Position numbers and translations under genes: made by a program. 64,000 bases of DNA, from the NCBI GenBank assembly GCA_024637045.1, contig JAGXFX010000009.1, forward strand, positions 172,260 through 236,259. Reading direction: 5' to 3'. How positions within the stretch are numbered: the stretch's first letter is position 1; each line of letters starts with the position of its first letter. The notes under the pieces were generated by a model that was not told the DNA's origin, searched no databases, and saw only the letters and a list, made by a program, of their open reading frames with translations. This DNA comes from Soehngenia sp. GTDB lineage: Bacteria > Bacillota > Clostridia > Tissierellales > Tissierellaceae. Of the stretch, positions 16,409 to 23,949 are shown one piece after another.

Positions 16409-17485
16409 ATGTTAACAAACAAGAGGAAATTAAGTTTGCTATTAGTTTTAATTTTGAGTTTGTCAATGGTATTATCAGCATGTAGTGGTAGTGACACTCC
16501 AGCAAGTGAAGAGGAGCCAGCAAATGAAGAGGAAATAGTAAATGAAGAGGAAATAGTAATTAAATTTAGTCACAATCAGCCTATTACGAGCCCAGAGCAT
16601 GTTGGAGCTGAAAAATTCAAGGAAGTAGCTGAAGCGAATAGTGATGGAAGAATTAAAGTAGAAATATATCCAGCTGGTCAAATGGGTAGTTTAAGAGAGC
16701 AAGTTGAAGGCGTACAAATTGGGACGATAAATATTAGCATGCAACCAAGTGCTGTTATTTCACCATTTGTAGATGATATAAAGGTAGCTGACCTTCCATA
16801 TATATGGCCTAGTGATAGGGAAGCAATCTATGAGGTGCTCGATGGAGAACTAGGTAGAGAATTACTTGATAGATTAGAGCAAGGTGGATTTTATGGTCTA
16901 GGATATTGGTTTGGTGGATATAAGTTATTTACAACTAAAAGCACAGCCATTCATACACCAAGTGACTTTACAGGTCTAAAAATGAGAGTAATGGAAGCTC
17001 CAATACTTCTATCACAGTACAAAGCATGGGGAGCAAATCCAATCCCATTGCCATATGCAGAGCTTTATAATGGATTACAGCAAGGTATAGTAGATGGTCA
17101 AGAGAATCCACTACAAACAATTTTCCTTAATAATTTTCATGAAGTACAAGACTATGTAATAAAAAGCTACCATGGCGCTATGATGTATGTGATGATAGCA
17201 AATCAAGAGTGGTATGAGGGACTTTCAGAAGACATGAAAGCTGTTGTAGATGAAGCAGAATACGAAGGCAGATTAGCTGCAAGAAATGCTTTATCAGAAA
17301 CTGAAGCAGATTTCGAAGAGCAAATCAAAGCATCTGGAGTTAATTTCTATGAATTAACACCTGCTGAAATAGAAGCATTTACTGAAGCATCAAAACCTGT
17401 ACATGAAGAGCATTATAGTACAGATTGGCAAAAAGATTATATCCAAAGATTATATATAGCTTTAGATGAGGCAGTAAATAATTAA
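16409..17485 (+). CDS. TRAP transporter solute-binding lipoprotein (DctP family)
   Basis: A 358-residue extracytoplasmic receptor. The signal peptide ends in a lipobox (LSAC, Cys near residue 25). An acidic linker containing a duplicated NEEEIV unit follows. Family features: YPAGQMGSLREQVEGVQIGT, ADLPYIWPSDREA and GLKMRVMEAPI, where Arg193 is the position that salt-bridges the carboxylate of TRAP ligands, then PLPYAELYNGLQQGIVDGQE. A carboxylated substrate is therefore expected; orotate, dihydroorotate and carbamoyl-aspartate all qualify (inference). A terminator hairpin separates it from the membrane genes. Confidence 0.92.
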   Translation: MLTNKRKLSLLLVLILSLSMVLSACSGSDTPASEEEPANEEEIVNEEEIVIKFSHNQPITSPEHVGAEKFKEVAEANSDGRIKVEIYPAGQMGSLREQVEGVQIGTINISMQPSAVISPFVDDIKVADLPYIWPSDREAIYEVLDGELGRELLDRLEQGGFYGLGYWFGGYKLFTTKSTAIHTPSDFTGLKMRVMEAPILLSQYKAWGANPIPLPYAELYNGLQQGIVDGQENPLQTIFLNNFHEVQDYVIKSYHGAMMYVMIANQEWYEGLSEDMKAVVDEAEYEGRLAARNALSETEADFEEQIKASGVNFYELTPAEIEAFTEASKPVHEEHYSTDWQKDYIQRLYIALDEAVNN

Positions 17486-17491
17486 CAAAAT

Positions 17492-17531
17492 AAGGTGGTA
17501 TGTGGCTTCAATTTTACATACCACCTTTTTT
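17492..17531 (+). terminator. Hairpin terminator/attenuator between DctP and DctQ genes
   Basis: A perfect 12-bp stem, AAGGTGGTATGT (17492-17503) with its complement at 17516-17527, is followed by T to 17531. It would stop most transcripts after the binding-protein gene, giving an excess of receptor over membrane subunits. Confidence 0.85.
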
Positions 17532-17553
17532 CTAAGTAGGAGGGAGTGTTTAC

Positions 17554-18021
17554 ATGAAATTTATTAATAAGTTAGAAGAAAATATAATTGGTATTGGGCT
17601 ACTTGGTTCAGTTCTATTGGTTTTTGTAAATGTATTACTTAGATATATTCTTAATAGTAGTTCTACTTGGATTGAAGAGATTGTACGATACCTCATAATT
17701 TGGATAACTTTTATTGGCTCAGCCGTATGCTTTAGGAATATGTCACATATGGGTATTGATTTAATTTTTTCTTTTGTAAAAGGTGGAGTTAAAAAAGCAG
17801 TAGAGATATATATTATAATTGCATCTATTGCATTTATGTCATTTCTTCTTAAGTATGGGATAGATTTATTTTTATTTACACAAGCTTCTGGACAAATAAC
17901 CCCCGCTTTAGGAATCAAACTACATTGGATTTATATAGGAATTCCGTTTGGAGCGGCGTTATCAATATTGGAGCTAGCTCAGTTGTTATTTAAAAAGTTT
18001 AAAGAAGTGCCAGCTGAGTAA
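17554..18021 (+). CDS. TRAP transporter small membrane subunit (DctQ family)
   Basis: A 155-residue protein with four membrane segments. It shows the DctQ pattern: a first helix GIGLLGSVLLVFVNVLLRYI followed by STWIEEIVRYLIIWITFIG, containing the conserved WxEE and W, and HMGIDLIF before helix 3. It pairs with the large permease 28 nt downstream. Ribosome site GGAGGGAG. Confidence 0.92.
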   Translation: MKFINKLEENIIGIGLLGSVLLVFVNVLLRYILNSSSTWIEEIVRYLIIWITFIGSAVCFRNMSHMGIDLIFSFVKGGVKKAVEIYIIIASIAFMSFLLKYGIDLFLFTQASGQITPALGIKLHWIYIGIPFGAALSILELAQLLFKKFKEVPAE

Positions 18022-18049
18022 TTAAATTTATCAGGAAGGAGTGTGAAAA

Positions 18050-19321
18050 ATGATTACTGCATTATTAATAGGTATGGCAATATTATTATTTAGTGGAGCG
18101 TCAATATATGTTGCTTTAGGATTATCATCATTTGTAGCCATTGCTTTATTTAGTGATATAGCACCAATGATACTTATTCAAAGATTTTTCGGTGGAATAG
18201 ATAAATTTGCTCTTATGTCGTTGCCATTTTTTATTCTAGCAGCTAACTTGATGGATAGAGGTGGATTATCAGAGAGAATTCTTAAACTCTCAAGAGCATT
18301 AGTTGGTCATATAGCAGGTGGTGCCGGGCTCACAACTCAATTGGCATGTATGTTCTTTGGTGCATTATCAGGATCTGCACCAGCAACAGTTATTGCAATT
18401 GGTAAGACTATGTATCCAGAATTAATTCGTTCAAAGTTTAAACCTAGTTTTGCATCTGGATTGTTAGCATCAGCCGGTGCAATAGCACTAATTATTCCTC
18501 CGAGTATAACCATGATAATATTTGGTGCAACTACAGGGGTCTCTGTTGGAAAATTATTTATGGCAGGATTAGGAGCAGGAACAATTTATGGTATTGTAGT
18601 TTTGATTTACATATATCTACATGCTAAAAAGAATAATCTTGTAACAGACAAAAGAGTTAGTTTTTCTGAATTAATCAATGCCTTTGTAAATTCCATAGGA
18701 GCTTTAATGGTCCCTGTAATTATCCTTGGTGGAATTTATGGTGGGTTCTTTACACCTACAGAATCAGCTGCAGTTTCTGCTGTATACGCATTGTTTGTAG
18801 GAATGTTTATCTACAAAGAGATTAATTTTATGGATTTAATAAAAATTTGTAAAGATTCGGCTGTTTCTACAGCTCAAGTTTTGGTTTTAATTGCATCAGC
18901 ATCTGCTTTAGGATGGATCCTTACTGTAGGTCAAGTTCCACAATATGTGACACAAGAATTATTAGTTAATATATCATCACCTATTATGTTCTTTATGATT
19001 TTAAATATTCTTTTGTTAATTATGGGGATGTTTATGGATGCTACAGCAGCAATTATTATACTTATGCCTATTACCTTCCCGATGGCAATGAATCTTGGAA
19101 TAGATCCAGTACACCTAGGAATAGTTGTTATTGCAAACTTAGCAATTGGACAATTTACTCCTCCGTTTGGACTTAATATTTATGTAACCAATTCCATCAC
19201 TAACTTGACTATGATTCAGATGATGCCAGGATTGATGAAATTCTTAGTCATTAATATAATAGCTCTGTTACTTATAACCTATATCCCTCAAATATCACTA
19301 TTTCTTCCAAGTCTTCTGTAA
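18050..19321 (+). CDS. TRAP transporter large permease (DctM family)
   Basis: A 423-residue, roughly 12-helix membrane protein that carries out the ion-coupled transport step. Typical DctM text is present: LPFFILAANLMDRGGLSERI, GGAGLTTQLACMFFGALSGS, IALIIPPSITMIIFG, FTPTESAAVSAVYAL and QFTPPFGLNIYVTN. Length is normal and no frameshift is seen. It follows the small subunit directly. Confidence 0.95.
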   Translation: MITALLIGMAILLFSGASIYVALGLSSFVAIALFSDIAPMILIQRFFGGIDKFALMSLPFFILAANLMDRGGLSERILKLSRALVGHIAGGAGLTTQLACMFFGALSGSAPATVIAIGKTMYPELIRSKFKPSFASGLLASAGAIALIIPPSITMIIFGATTGVSVGKLFMAGLGAGTIYGIVVLIYIYLHAKKNNLVTDKRVSFSELINAFVNSIGALMVPVIILGGIYGGFFTPTESAAVSAVYALFVGMFIYKEINFMDLIKICKDSAVSTAQVLVLIASASALGWILTVGQVPQYVTQELLVNISSPIMFFMILNILLLIMGMFMDATAAIIILMPITFPMAMNLGIDPVHLGIVVIANLAIGQFTPPFGLNIYVTNSITNLTMIQMMPGLMKFLVINIIALLLITYIPQISLFLPSLL

Positions 19322-19335
19322 AGTAGGGGGTCAAT

Positions 19336-20079
19336 ATGCAATCTGTTGAAAGGACTATAAGTCTTATGGAACAACTTAGTAAATTTAAAGATGGTATAGG
19401 AATAAATGAACTTAGTAATCGACTAGATCTGCCTTTAAGTACTACTCATAGAATTTTGACTGCACTTAAAGAAAAAGGATATGTTAATCAAGACTCATAT
19501 TCAAAGCGGTATAGTCTCGGGATTGAGGTACTTACTCTGGCAGTAAGATTTATTAATGAATTGGATATTGTAAAAATTGCGAAACCAATACTAAATAACT
19601 TAAGTACAAAGTATGGACAGTTAGTTTATATCTCAGTTATAGAGAATGATAAAGTAGTTTGCGTTGATATGGTAAATAATGCAAGAAACATGAAATATTT
19701 CGTACAAATTGGTACCACAATGCCAGCATATTGTGCAGCATCTGCTAAAGCAATAGTTGCATTTCAAAATAAAGATATAATTAATGGGATAATAGAAAAA
19801 GAAAAATTCTATAAATTTACTAAAAATACATTTAGTACAAAAGAAGAAGTTGTGGGTGAGCTAGAAAAGGTAGTTGAAATTGGGTATGCATTTTGCGATG
19901 AAGAAATGGAAGAAGGCGTACAAGCCATTGCAACTCCAATAAGAGATAGAGAAGGGAAAGTCGTTGCTAGTATTACAATTATGCTTTTGGGTAAATATCA
20001 ATATCAATCAGACGAGTTGGTATTAGATATGAAAAAAGCATCCCAATTTATATCTAAATCTTTAGGCTATATTGAATAG
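19336..20079 (+). CDS. IclR-family transcriptional regulator
   Basis: A 247-residue regulator: an N-terminal winged helix (residues ~1-60, GINELSNRLDLPLSTTHRIL, then KGYVNQDSYSKRYSLG) and a C-terminal effector domain (QIGTTMPAYCAASAKAIVAF; EVGYAFCDEEMEEGVQAIA). The effector domain of IclR proteins binds small organic acids, so it could sense the TRAP substrate or a breakdown product. Placed 14 nt after the TRAP permease gene and 15 nt before pyrK; it probably controls its own operon. Confidence 0.93.
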   Translation: MQSVERTISLMEQLSKFKDGIGINELSNRLDLPLSTTHRILTALKEKGYVNQDSYSKRYSLGIEVLTLAVRFINELDIVKIAKPILNNLSTKYGQLVYISVIENDKVVCVDMVNNARNMKYFVQIGTTMPAYCAASAKAIVAFQNKDIINGIIEKEKFYKFTKNTFSTKEEVVGELEKVVEIGYAFCDEEMEEGVQAIATPIRDREGKVVASITIMLLGKYQYQSDELVLDMKKASQFISKSLGYIE

Positions 20080-20094
20080 TAGGGAGTGAATATA

Positions 20095-20865
20095 TTGAAA
20101 GACAGTATTGGAATAGTTATATCTAATGAATACTTAAGTGATAGATATTATAAAATTAGACTAAAGTGTGATGAAATTGCAGCGACTATAAAGGAAGGTC
20201 AATTTGTGTTGTTTAGATGTAGTGATGGAAATGATCCCCTATTAAGAAGACCTTTTAGTGTATATCGATACTTCCCTGAAAAAGGAGAGCTTGAATTTGC
20301 TTACCTTCTTAAAGGTAGGGGAACAGAACTTATGACTAGGTTAAAAGAGGGAGATCAAGTTAAAATATTAGGACCTTTAGGCAATTATTTCCAGATTGAC
20401 CAAGACACAAAGGGAATAGCTGTACTAGGTAGGGGAGTAGGAATTGCATCTGTTGCAGTTTTAGCTGAAAGCGCAGCATTAGAGGGTCTTTATTCTTTGG
20501 CAGTTTTAAGTGGTAGAAACAAAGAGTCTATTATTGGTAGAGATTTCTTAGAAGAAGCCGGATGCGAAGTTATTGGAATTAACGACCAAGATCAAAACAG
20601 TGGTGTAGAAAATATAAGATCAATTCTAGTATCAAAGATAAAAGAAGGTTTAATCCAACAACTTTATTCTTGTGGTTCCAATAGAATGGGACGATTGGTT
20701 AAGGAATTAAGTGAAGAATACAACCTTGATTCCTATATATCATTTGAAGAATATATGGCATGTGGCATCGGAGTCTGCAAAGGTTGCACATGTAAAACTA
20801 ACGATGGTTATAAAACAGTTTGCCATGATGGACCTATCTTTAGCATCAAGGAGGTGGAGCTATAA
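20095..20865 (+). CDS. pyrK: Dihydroorotate dehydrogenase B, electron-transfer subunit
   Basis: A 256-residue iron-sulfur flavoprotein. The start is TTG 20095: GGGAG ends 8 nt upstream, whereas the in-frame GTG at 20086 overlaps that site. FAD-binding LRRPFSVYR (near 45-55), the NAD-binding GRGVGIASVAVLAE and a C-terminal [2Fe-2S] cluster, CGIGVCKGCTC with a last Cys in KTVCHDGP, are all present. It links PyrD to NAD+/NADH. In orotate-fermenting clostridia this complex runs toward orotate reduction; in biosynthesis it runs the other way. Its stop overlaps the pyrD start (TAATG). Confidence 0.93.
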   Translation: MKDSIGIVISNEYLSDRYYKIRLKCDEIAATIKEGQFVLFRCSDGNDPLLRRPFSVYRYFPEKGELEFAYLLKGRGTELMTRLKEGDQVKILGPLGNYFQIDQDTKGIAVLGRGVGIASVAVLAESAALEGLYSLAVLSGRNKESIIGRDFLEEAGCEVIGINDQDQNSGVENIRSILVSKIKEGLIQQLYSCGSNRMGRLVKELSEEYNLDSYISFEEYMACGIGVCKGCTCKTNDGYKTVCHDGPIFSIKEVEL

Positions 20866-21797
20866 TGAAACCTGATACACACGTTAAAATTGGAAATATA
20901 GTTATGAAAAATCCAGTCATGCCTGCATCTGGAACATTTGGTATAGAATTAAAGGAACTTCTTGATTTCAACAAATTGGGTGCTATGTTACCAAAAAGCA
21001 TTACTTACAAGCCTAAGGAAGGCAATCCTCCAAGAAGGATTATTGAAACTGCATGCGGAATGCTAAACGCTGTTGGAATTCAAAACAAGGGAATACACTA
21101 CTTTCTTGAACACGAATTAGAAGAATATGAAAATTTTTCATCTCCATTGATAATTAGTATTTCAGGATATAGTACAGAGGAATTCATTGAAATGGTAAAG
21201 CTGCTTCACAAAAGAGAAAGTGTATCTGGAATTGAACTGAATATTTCATGCCCCAATCTTGCTGTTGGTGGAGAATCCTTTGGAATGGATCCAGTAGCTA
21301 CCTATGATATTGTTAGAGCAGTAAGAAGGCACACTGATAAGGCAATAATTGCAAAACTAACTCCAAATGTGGGAGATATTACTTTAATTGCAAAAGCTGC
21401 CCAAGAAGGCGGAGCTGATGCTGTATCATTAATAAATACTGTTACTGCAATGGCTATTGATATCAAAACAAGAAAACCTGTCCTGGGGAATGTCACTGGT
21501 GGTCTTTCTGGACCTGCTATTAAGCCCTTAGCAGTTAGGATGGTGTGGGAGGTAGCTAATACTATTACTATTCCCGTAATTGGCGTAGGAGGCATTATGA
21601 ACGCCAATGATGCTATTGAGTTTATAATTGCAGGAGCTTCAGCAGTTCAAGTTGGAACTGCAACTTATGTAACCCCAGCTATTATGGAAGAGATAATAAC
21701 CGGAGTCGAAGAATATATGATAACCTACAATGTAAACAGTATTGAAGAATTAAGAGGAAGTATAATATTTGACAGTAGTGATAATTCATGTAGCTAG
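20865..21797 (+). CDS. pyrD: Dihydroorotate dehydrogenase B, catalytic subunit
   Basis: A 310-residue FMN TIM-barrel protein that interconverts dihydroorotate and orotate. It has the class 1B catalytic loop ELNISCPNLAVGG with the base Cys, substrate-binding GMLNAVGIQNKG, the lysine in AIIAKLTPNVGD, SLINTVTAMAID and the phosphate-binding GVGGIMNANDAIEFI. Length is normal. Translation is coupled to pyrK by a one-base overlap. A hairpin follows about 45 bp after the stop. Confidence 0.95.
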   Translation: MKPDTHVKIGNIVMKNPVMPASGTFGIELKELLDFNKLGAMLPKSITYKPKEGNPPRRIIETACGMLNAVGIQNKGIHYFLEHELEEYENFSSPLIISISGYSTEEFIEMVKLLHKRESVSGIELNISCPNLAVGGESFGMDPVATYDIVRAVRRHTDKAIIAKLTPNVGDITLIAKAAQEGGADAVSLINTVTAMAIDIKTRKPVLGNVTGGLSGPAIKPLAVRMVWEVANTITIPVIGVGGIMNANDAIEFIIAGASAVQVGTATYVTPAIMEEIITGVEEYMITYNVNSIEELRGSIIFDSSDNSCS

Positions 21798-21840
21798 GTT
21801 TGTTTGGAGCAATTGCATAATAATAGGTGCCTGATAAAAT

Positions 21841-21867
21841 AATGGAGATGATCTTATCATCTCCATT
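21841..21867 (+). terminator. Hairpin after pyrD, possible terminator
   Basis: A perfect 12-bp stem AATGGAGATGAT/ATCATCTCCATT with a CTT loop. Only a broken T tract follows (AATAATTTCTATTT), so termination may be partial or the hairpin may serve as RNA 3' end protection. Confidence 0.6.
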
Positions 21868-21998
21868 AATAATTTCTATTTACAAATTTCCTGTTTTTAC
21901 TCTTCTCCGAGTCCAAATTTGAATATCCTTATTGGAAATTATGGGAATATATCTCCCACAGAATATCTTGAAAAATATCATAATGGATTGAAAAACCA

Positions 21999-22121
21999 TT
22001 GACACATGAATCTCCCTATGATAATTTTAGGTAAATGAATACCTTTAAATCGATCCCGTGAGATCGGAAAGGAGAGCGTATAAGTGGAATACTTGTGCCT
22101 TCCTTTGTGGAGGGCTTTTTT
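21999..22121 (+). ncRNA. pyr leader: promoter, PyrR-binding hairpin and attenuator terminator
   Basis: TTGACA (21999-22004) with TAATTT 17 bp downstream forms the promoter. The hairpin CCTTT...CGATC-CCGTGA-GATCG-G-AAAGG (22042-22072) has the PyrR-binding form, including the conserved purine-rich loop. A terminator follows: GCCTTCC/GGAGGGC (22097-22115) plus six T. The GGAAAGGA arm of the PyrR hairpin can pair with TCCTTT at the terminator base, giving the expected antiterminator. When UMP is high, PyrR should hold the first hairpin and transcription should stop before pyrF and pyrE. No pyrR gene lies in this window. Confidence 0.85.
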
Positions 22122-22183
22122 AATGCCGATTTCTCTGCGCTTTTCCTCGAGGTTTAGTTAAACTAAAAGGAGGAAGAAAGAAT

Positions 22184-22252
22184 ATGGAAAAGACTAAATT
22201 TATAATTTATTATCTAGTACCCCAAAAAGGAAGAGGTGAATATAAGCTATGA
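22184..22252 (+). CDS. 22-residue open frame translationally coupled to pyrF
   Basis: A short frame with a strong ribosome site (AAAGGAGGAAG, 22174-22184) begins at ATG 22184 and ends with a TGA at 22250-22252 that overlaps the pyrF ATG (ATGA). The peptide begins MEKTKFIIYYLVPQ and ends RGEYKL. It could be a leader peptide that feeds ribosomes to pyrF, or the residue of a deleted upstream gene. The excellent ribosome site and exact overlap argue that it is translated; no homologue is recognised. Confidence 0.5.
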   Translation: MEKTKFIIYYLVPQKGRGEYKL

Positions 22253-23118
22253 TAATTGACAAGCTATACAATGTAGTTGAAGAAAAAGGCATGGTATGTT
22301 TAGGACTTGACCCAAACATCAATTATATACCAGAAGAGATAAAAGAAAAGTATCAAGATATTGATGAAGTGATTTTTCAATTCAATAAAAAAATAATTAA
22401 TTGTACTATGGATATTGTAGCAATATACAAACCTCAAATAGCATTTTATGAAGCTTTTGGATTAAAGGGACTCAAAGCATATTCAAGAACTCTAGAATAT
22501 ATTAAATCCATGAATAATTTAACCATTGGAGATGTAAAAAGAGGAGATATTTCAACAACAGCATCAATGTATGGGAAAGGTCATTTTACAGGAGACTTTG
22601 AAGCTGATTTTATAACTTTAAATCCATTTATGGGATATGATACCATAGAACCATATCTACCATACCTAAAGGATGGTAACAAGGGAGTATTTGTACTTCT
22701 GAGAACATCCAACAAAGGAGCGAAGGATATTCAATATATGGAATCTAAAGGAGAAAAGATTTACTATCATATTGGAGATAAACTCAATGAAATGGCTAAA
22801 GAATTCATGGGATCATGTGGTTATTCTTCACTAGGCTTAGTTGTAGGTGGAACCCATACGGATGAAGCCATTGATATAAGAAAAAGATACCCAAACCTAT
22901 ACTTTTTGATACCTGGATACAATACCCAGGGAGCATCAGGTGAGGATGTTAATTTATATTTAAATGACTTAAATGGGGGTGTAATCAACTCATCAAGGGG
23001 AATTATTTATGCATATATAAAGGAAAAAGATGGGTTTAAGAACTTTGAATTTTTAACTCGAAAAGCCGTATTGGATATGAGAAAAGATATTGGATTCGTG
23101 GAGAGAGTGGAGAAATAA
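22249..23118 (+). CDS. pyrF: Orotidine 5'-phosphate decarboxylase (type 2)
   Basis: A 289-residue decarboxylase producing UMP from OMP. It is of the longer type 2 family: VCLGLDPNINYIPEEI at the start, IYKPQIAFYEAFGLKGLKAY, the catalytic IGDVKRGDISTT (Asp-x-Lys-x-x-Asp) near residue 100, and SSRGIIYAY for phosphate binding near the end. Preceded by AAGAGGTGA and by the 22-codon frame whose stop it overlaps; pyrE follows 18 nt later. AT-rich like the rest of the island. Confidence 0.95.
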   Translation: MIIDKLYNVVEEKGMVCLGLDPNINYIPEEIKEKYQDIDEVIFQFNKKIINCTMDIVAIYKPQIAFYEAFGLKGLKAYSRTLEYIKSMNNLTIGDVKRGDISTTASMYGKGHFTGDFEADFITLNPFMGYDTIEPYLPYLKDGNKGVFVLLRTSNKGAKDIQYMESKGEKIYYHIGDKLNEMAKEFMGSCGYSSLGLVVGGTHTDEAIDIRKRYPNLYFLIPGYNTQGASGEDVNLYLNDLNGGVINSSRGIIYAYIKEKDGFKNFEFLTRKAVLDMRKDIGFVERVEK

Positions 23119-23136
23119 GATAAGGAGAGTGCTAAT

Positions 23137-23697
23137 ATGATTATTGAGTTGCTTAAGGATTCAGATGCATTACTTGAAGGACATTTTTTACTATCATCAG
23201 GAAAGCATAGCAATAAATATATTCAATGTGCAAAATTATTGCAATATCCAGATAATGCAGAAAAGGTTGTAGCAAAACTTGTAGAAAAGGTTGGGGATTT
23301 GGAATTCGACATAGTAGTTGGTCCTGCTCTGGGAGGAGTAATTGTATCTTATGAGATAGGAAGACAAATGAAAAAACCAGCATTTTTCACTGAGAGAGAA
23401 AATGGTGAGATGAAACTTAAAAGAGGTTTGACTGTAAAGAAAGGTCAAAGGGTGCTAATAGCAGAAGATGTTGTAACAACAGGAAAATCGTCATACGAAA
23501 CAATAGATATTGTAGAAGGACTAGGCGGTGAAGTTGTAGCCATAGCAGCACTAATAGACAGGACCGAAGGTGAATTAAGATACCCATTCTTTTTTGCTGA
23601 AAGAATCGAAATTTCAAACTTTAATCCTGAAGATTGTCCGATGTGTAAAGAAGAGCTAGAACTTGTGAAACCTGGAAGCAGAACGATAAAAAAATAG
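23137..23697 (+). CDS. pyrE: Orotate phosphoribosyltransferase
   Basis: A 186-residue type I phosphoribosyltransferase joining orotate to PRPP. It has the substrate hood LLSSGKHSNKYIQCA, the VVGPALGGVIVSYEIGRQM loop and the PRPP motif VLIAEDVVTTGKS near residue 110. The C-terminus CPMCKEELELVKPGS is typical of the clostridial PyrE subgroup. Intact and probably active. A second, broken copy of its C-terminal part begins just 15 bp after the stop. Confidence 0.95.
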   Translation: MIIELLKDSDALLEGHFLLSSGKHSNKYIQCAKLLQYPDNAEKVVAKLVEKVGDLEFDIVVGPALGGVIVSYEIGRQMKKPAFFTERENGEMKLKRGLTVKKGQRVLIAEDVVTTGKSSYETIDIVEGLGGEVVAIAALIDRTEGELRYPFFFAERIEISNFNPEDCPMCKEELELVKPGSRTIKK

Positions 23698-23712
23698 GTT
23701 GAAATTTTATAA

Positions 23713-23908
23713 GGGCTTGGTGGTATTCCACTTGGGCCCTTTAGTAGTTGGTATTGCTGCGCTTGTGGACAGAACTACAGGAGATCTGAATTACCCGATC
23801 TTCGCTGCTGACAAGATTCAAATTGACACCTATGACAAGGATAATTGCCCTCTTTGCAGGGAAGGACTGCCAATTGTAAAACCTGGCAGTAGAAAAATAA
23901 TAGACTAG
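23713..23908 (+). pseudogene. pyrE: Remnant of a second orotate phosphoribosyltransferase gene (C-terminal ~60 codons)
   Basis: From about 23744 the frame reads VVGIAALVDRTTGDLNYPIF, then an aligned CPLCREGLPIVKPGSRKIID-like tail with stop at 23906-23908. It parallels the end of the intact PyrE (VVAIAALIDRTEGELRYPFF...CPMCKEE...KPGSR) but with different codons and higher GC. GLGG, which should lie just before it, is in another frame at 23713-23724, so the junction is frameshifted and the first two thirds of the gene are missing. A good terminator follows. This looks like the 3' stub of the pyrE that the island displaced. Confidence 0.8.
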
Positions 23909-23910
23909 AA

Positions 23911-23949
23911 AAAATCTCCTGAGCATAACTAATGCTTCAGGAGATTTTT
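23911..23949 (+). terminator. Intrinsic terminator after the pyr region
   Basis: AAAATCTCCTGA-GCAT (23911-23926) pairs with ATGCTTCAGGAGATTTT (23932-23948), with one bulged base, followed by T. It is likely the original pyr operon terminator. Confidence 0.85.
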
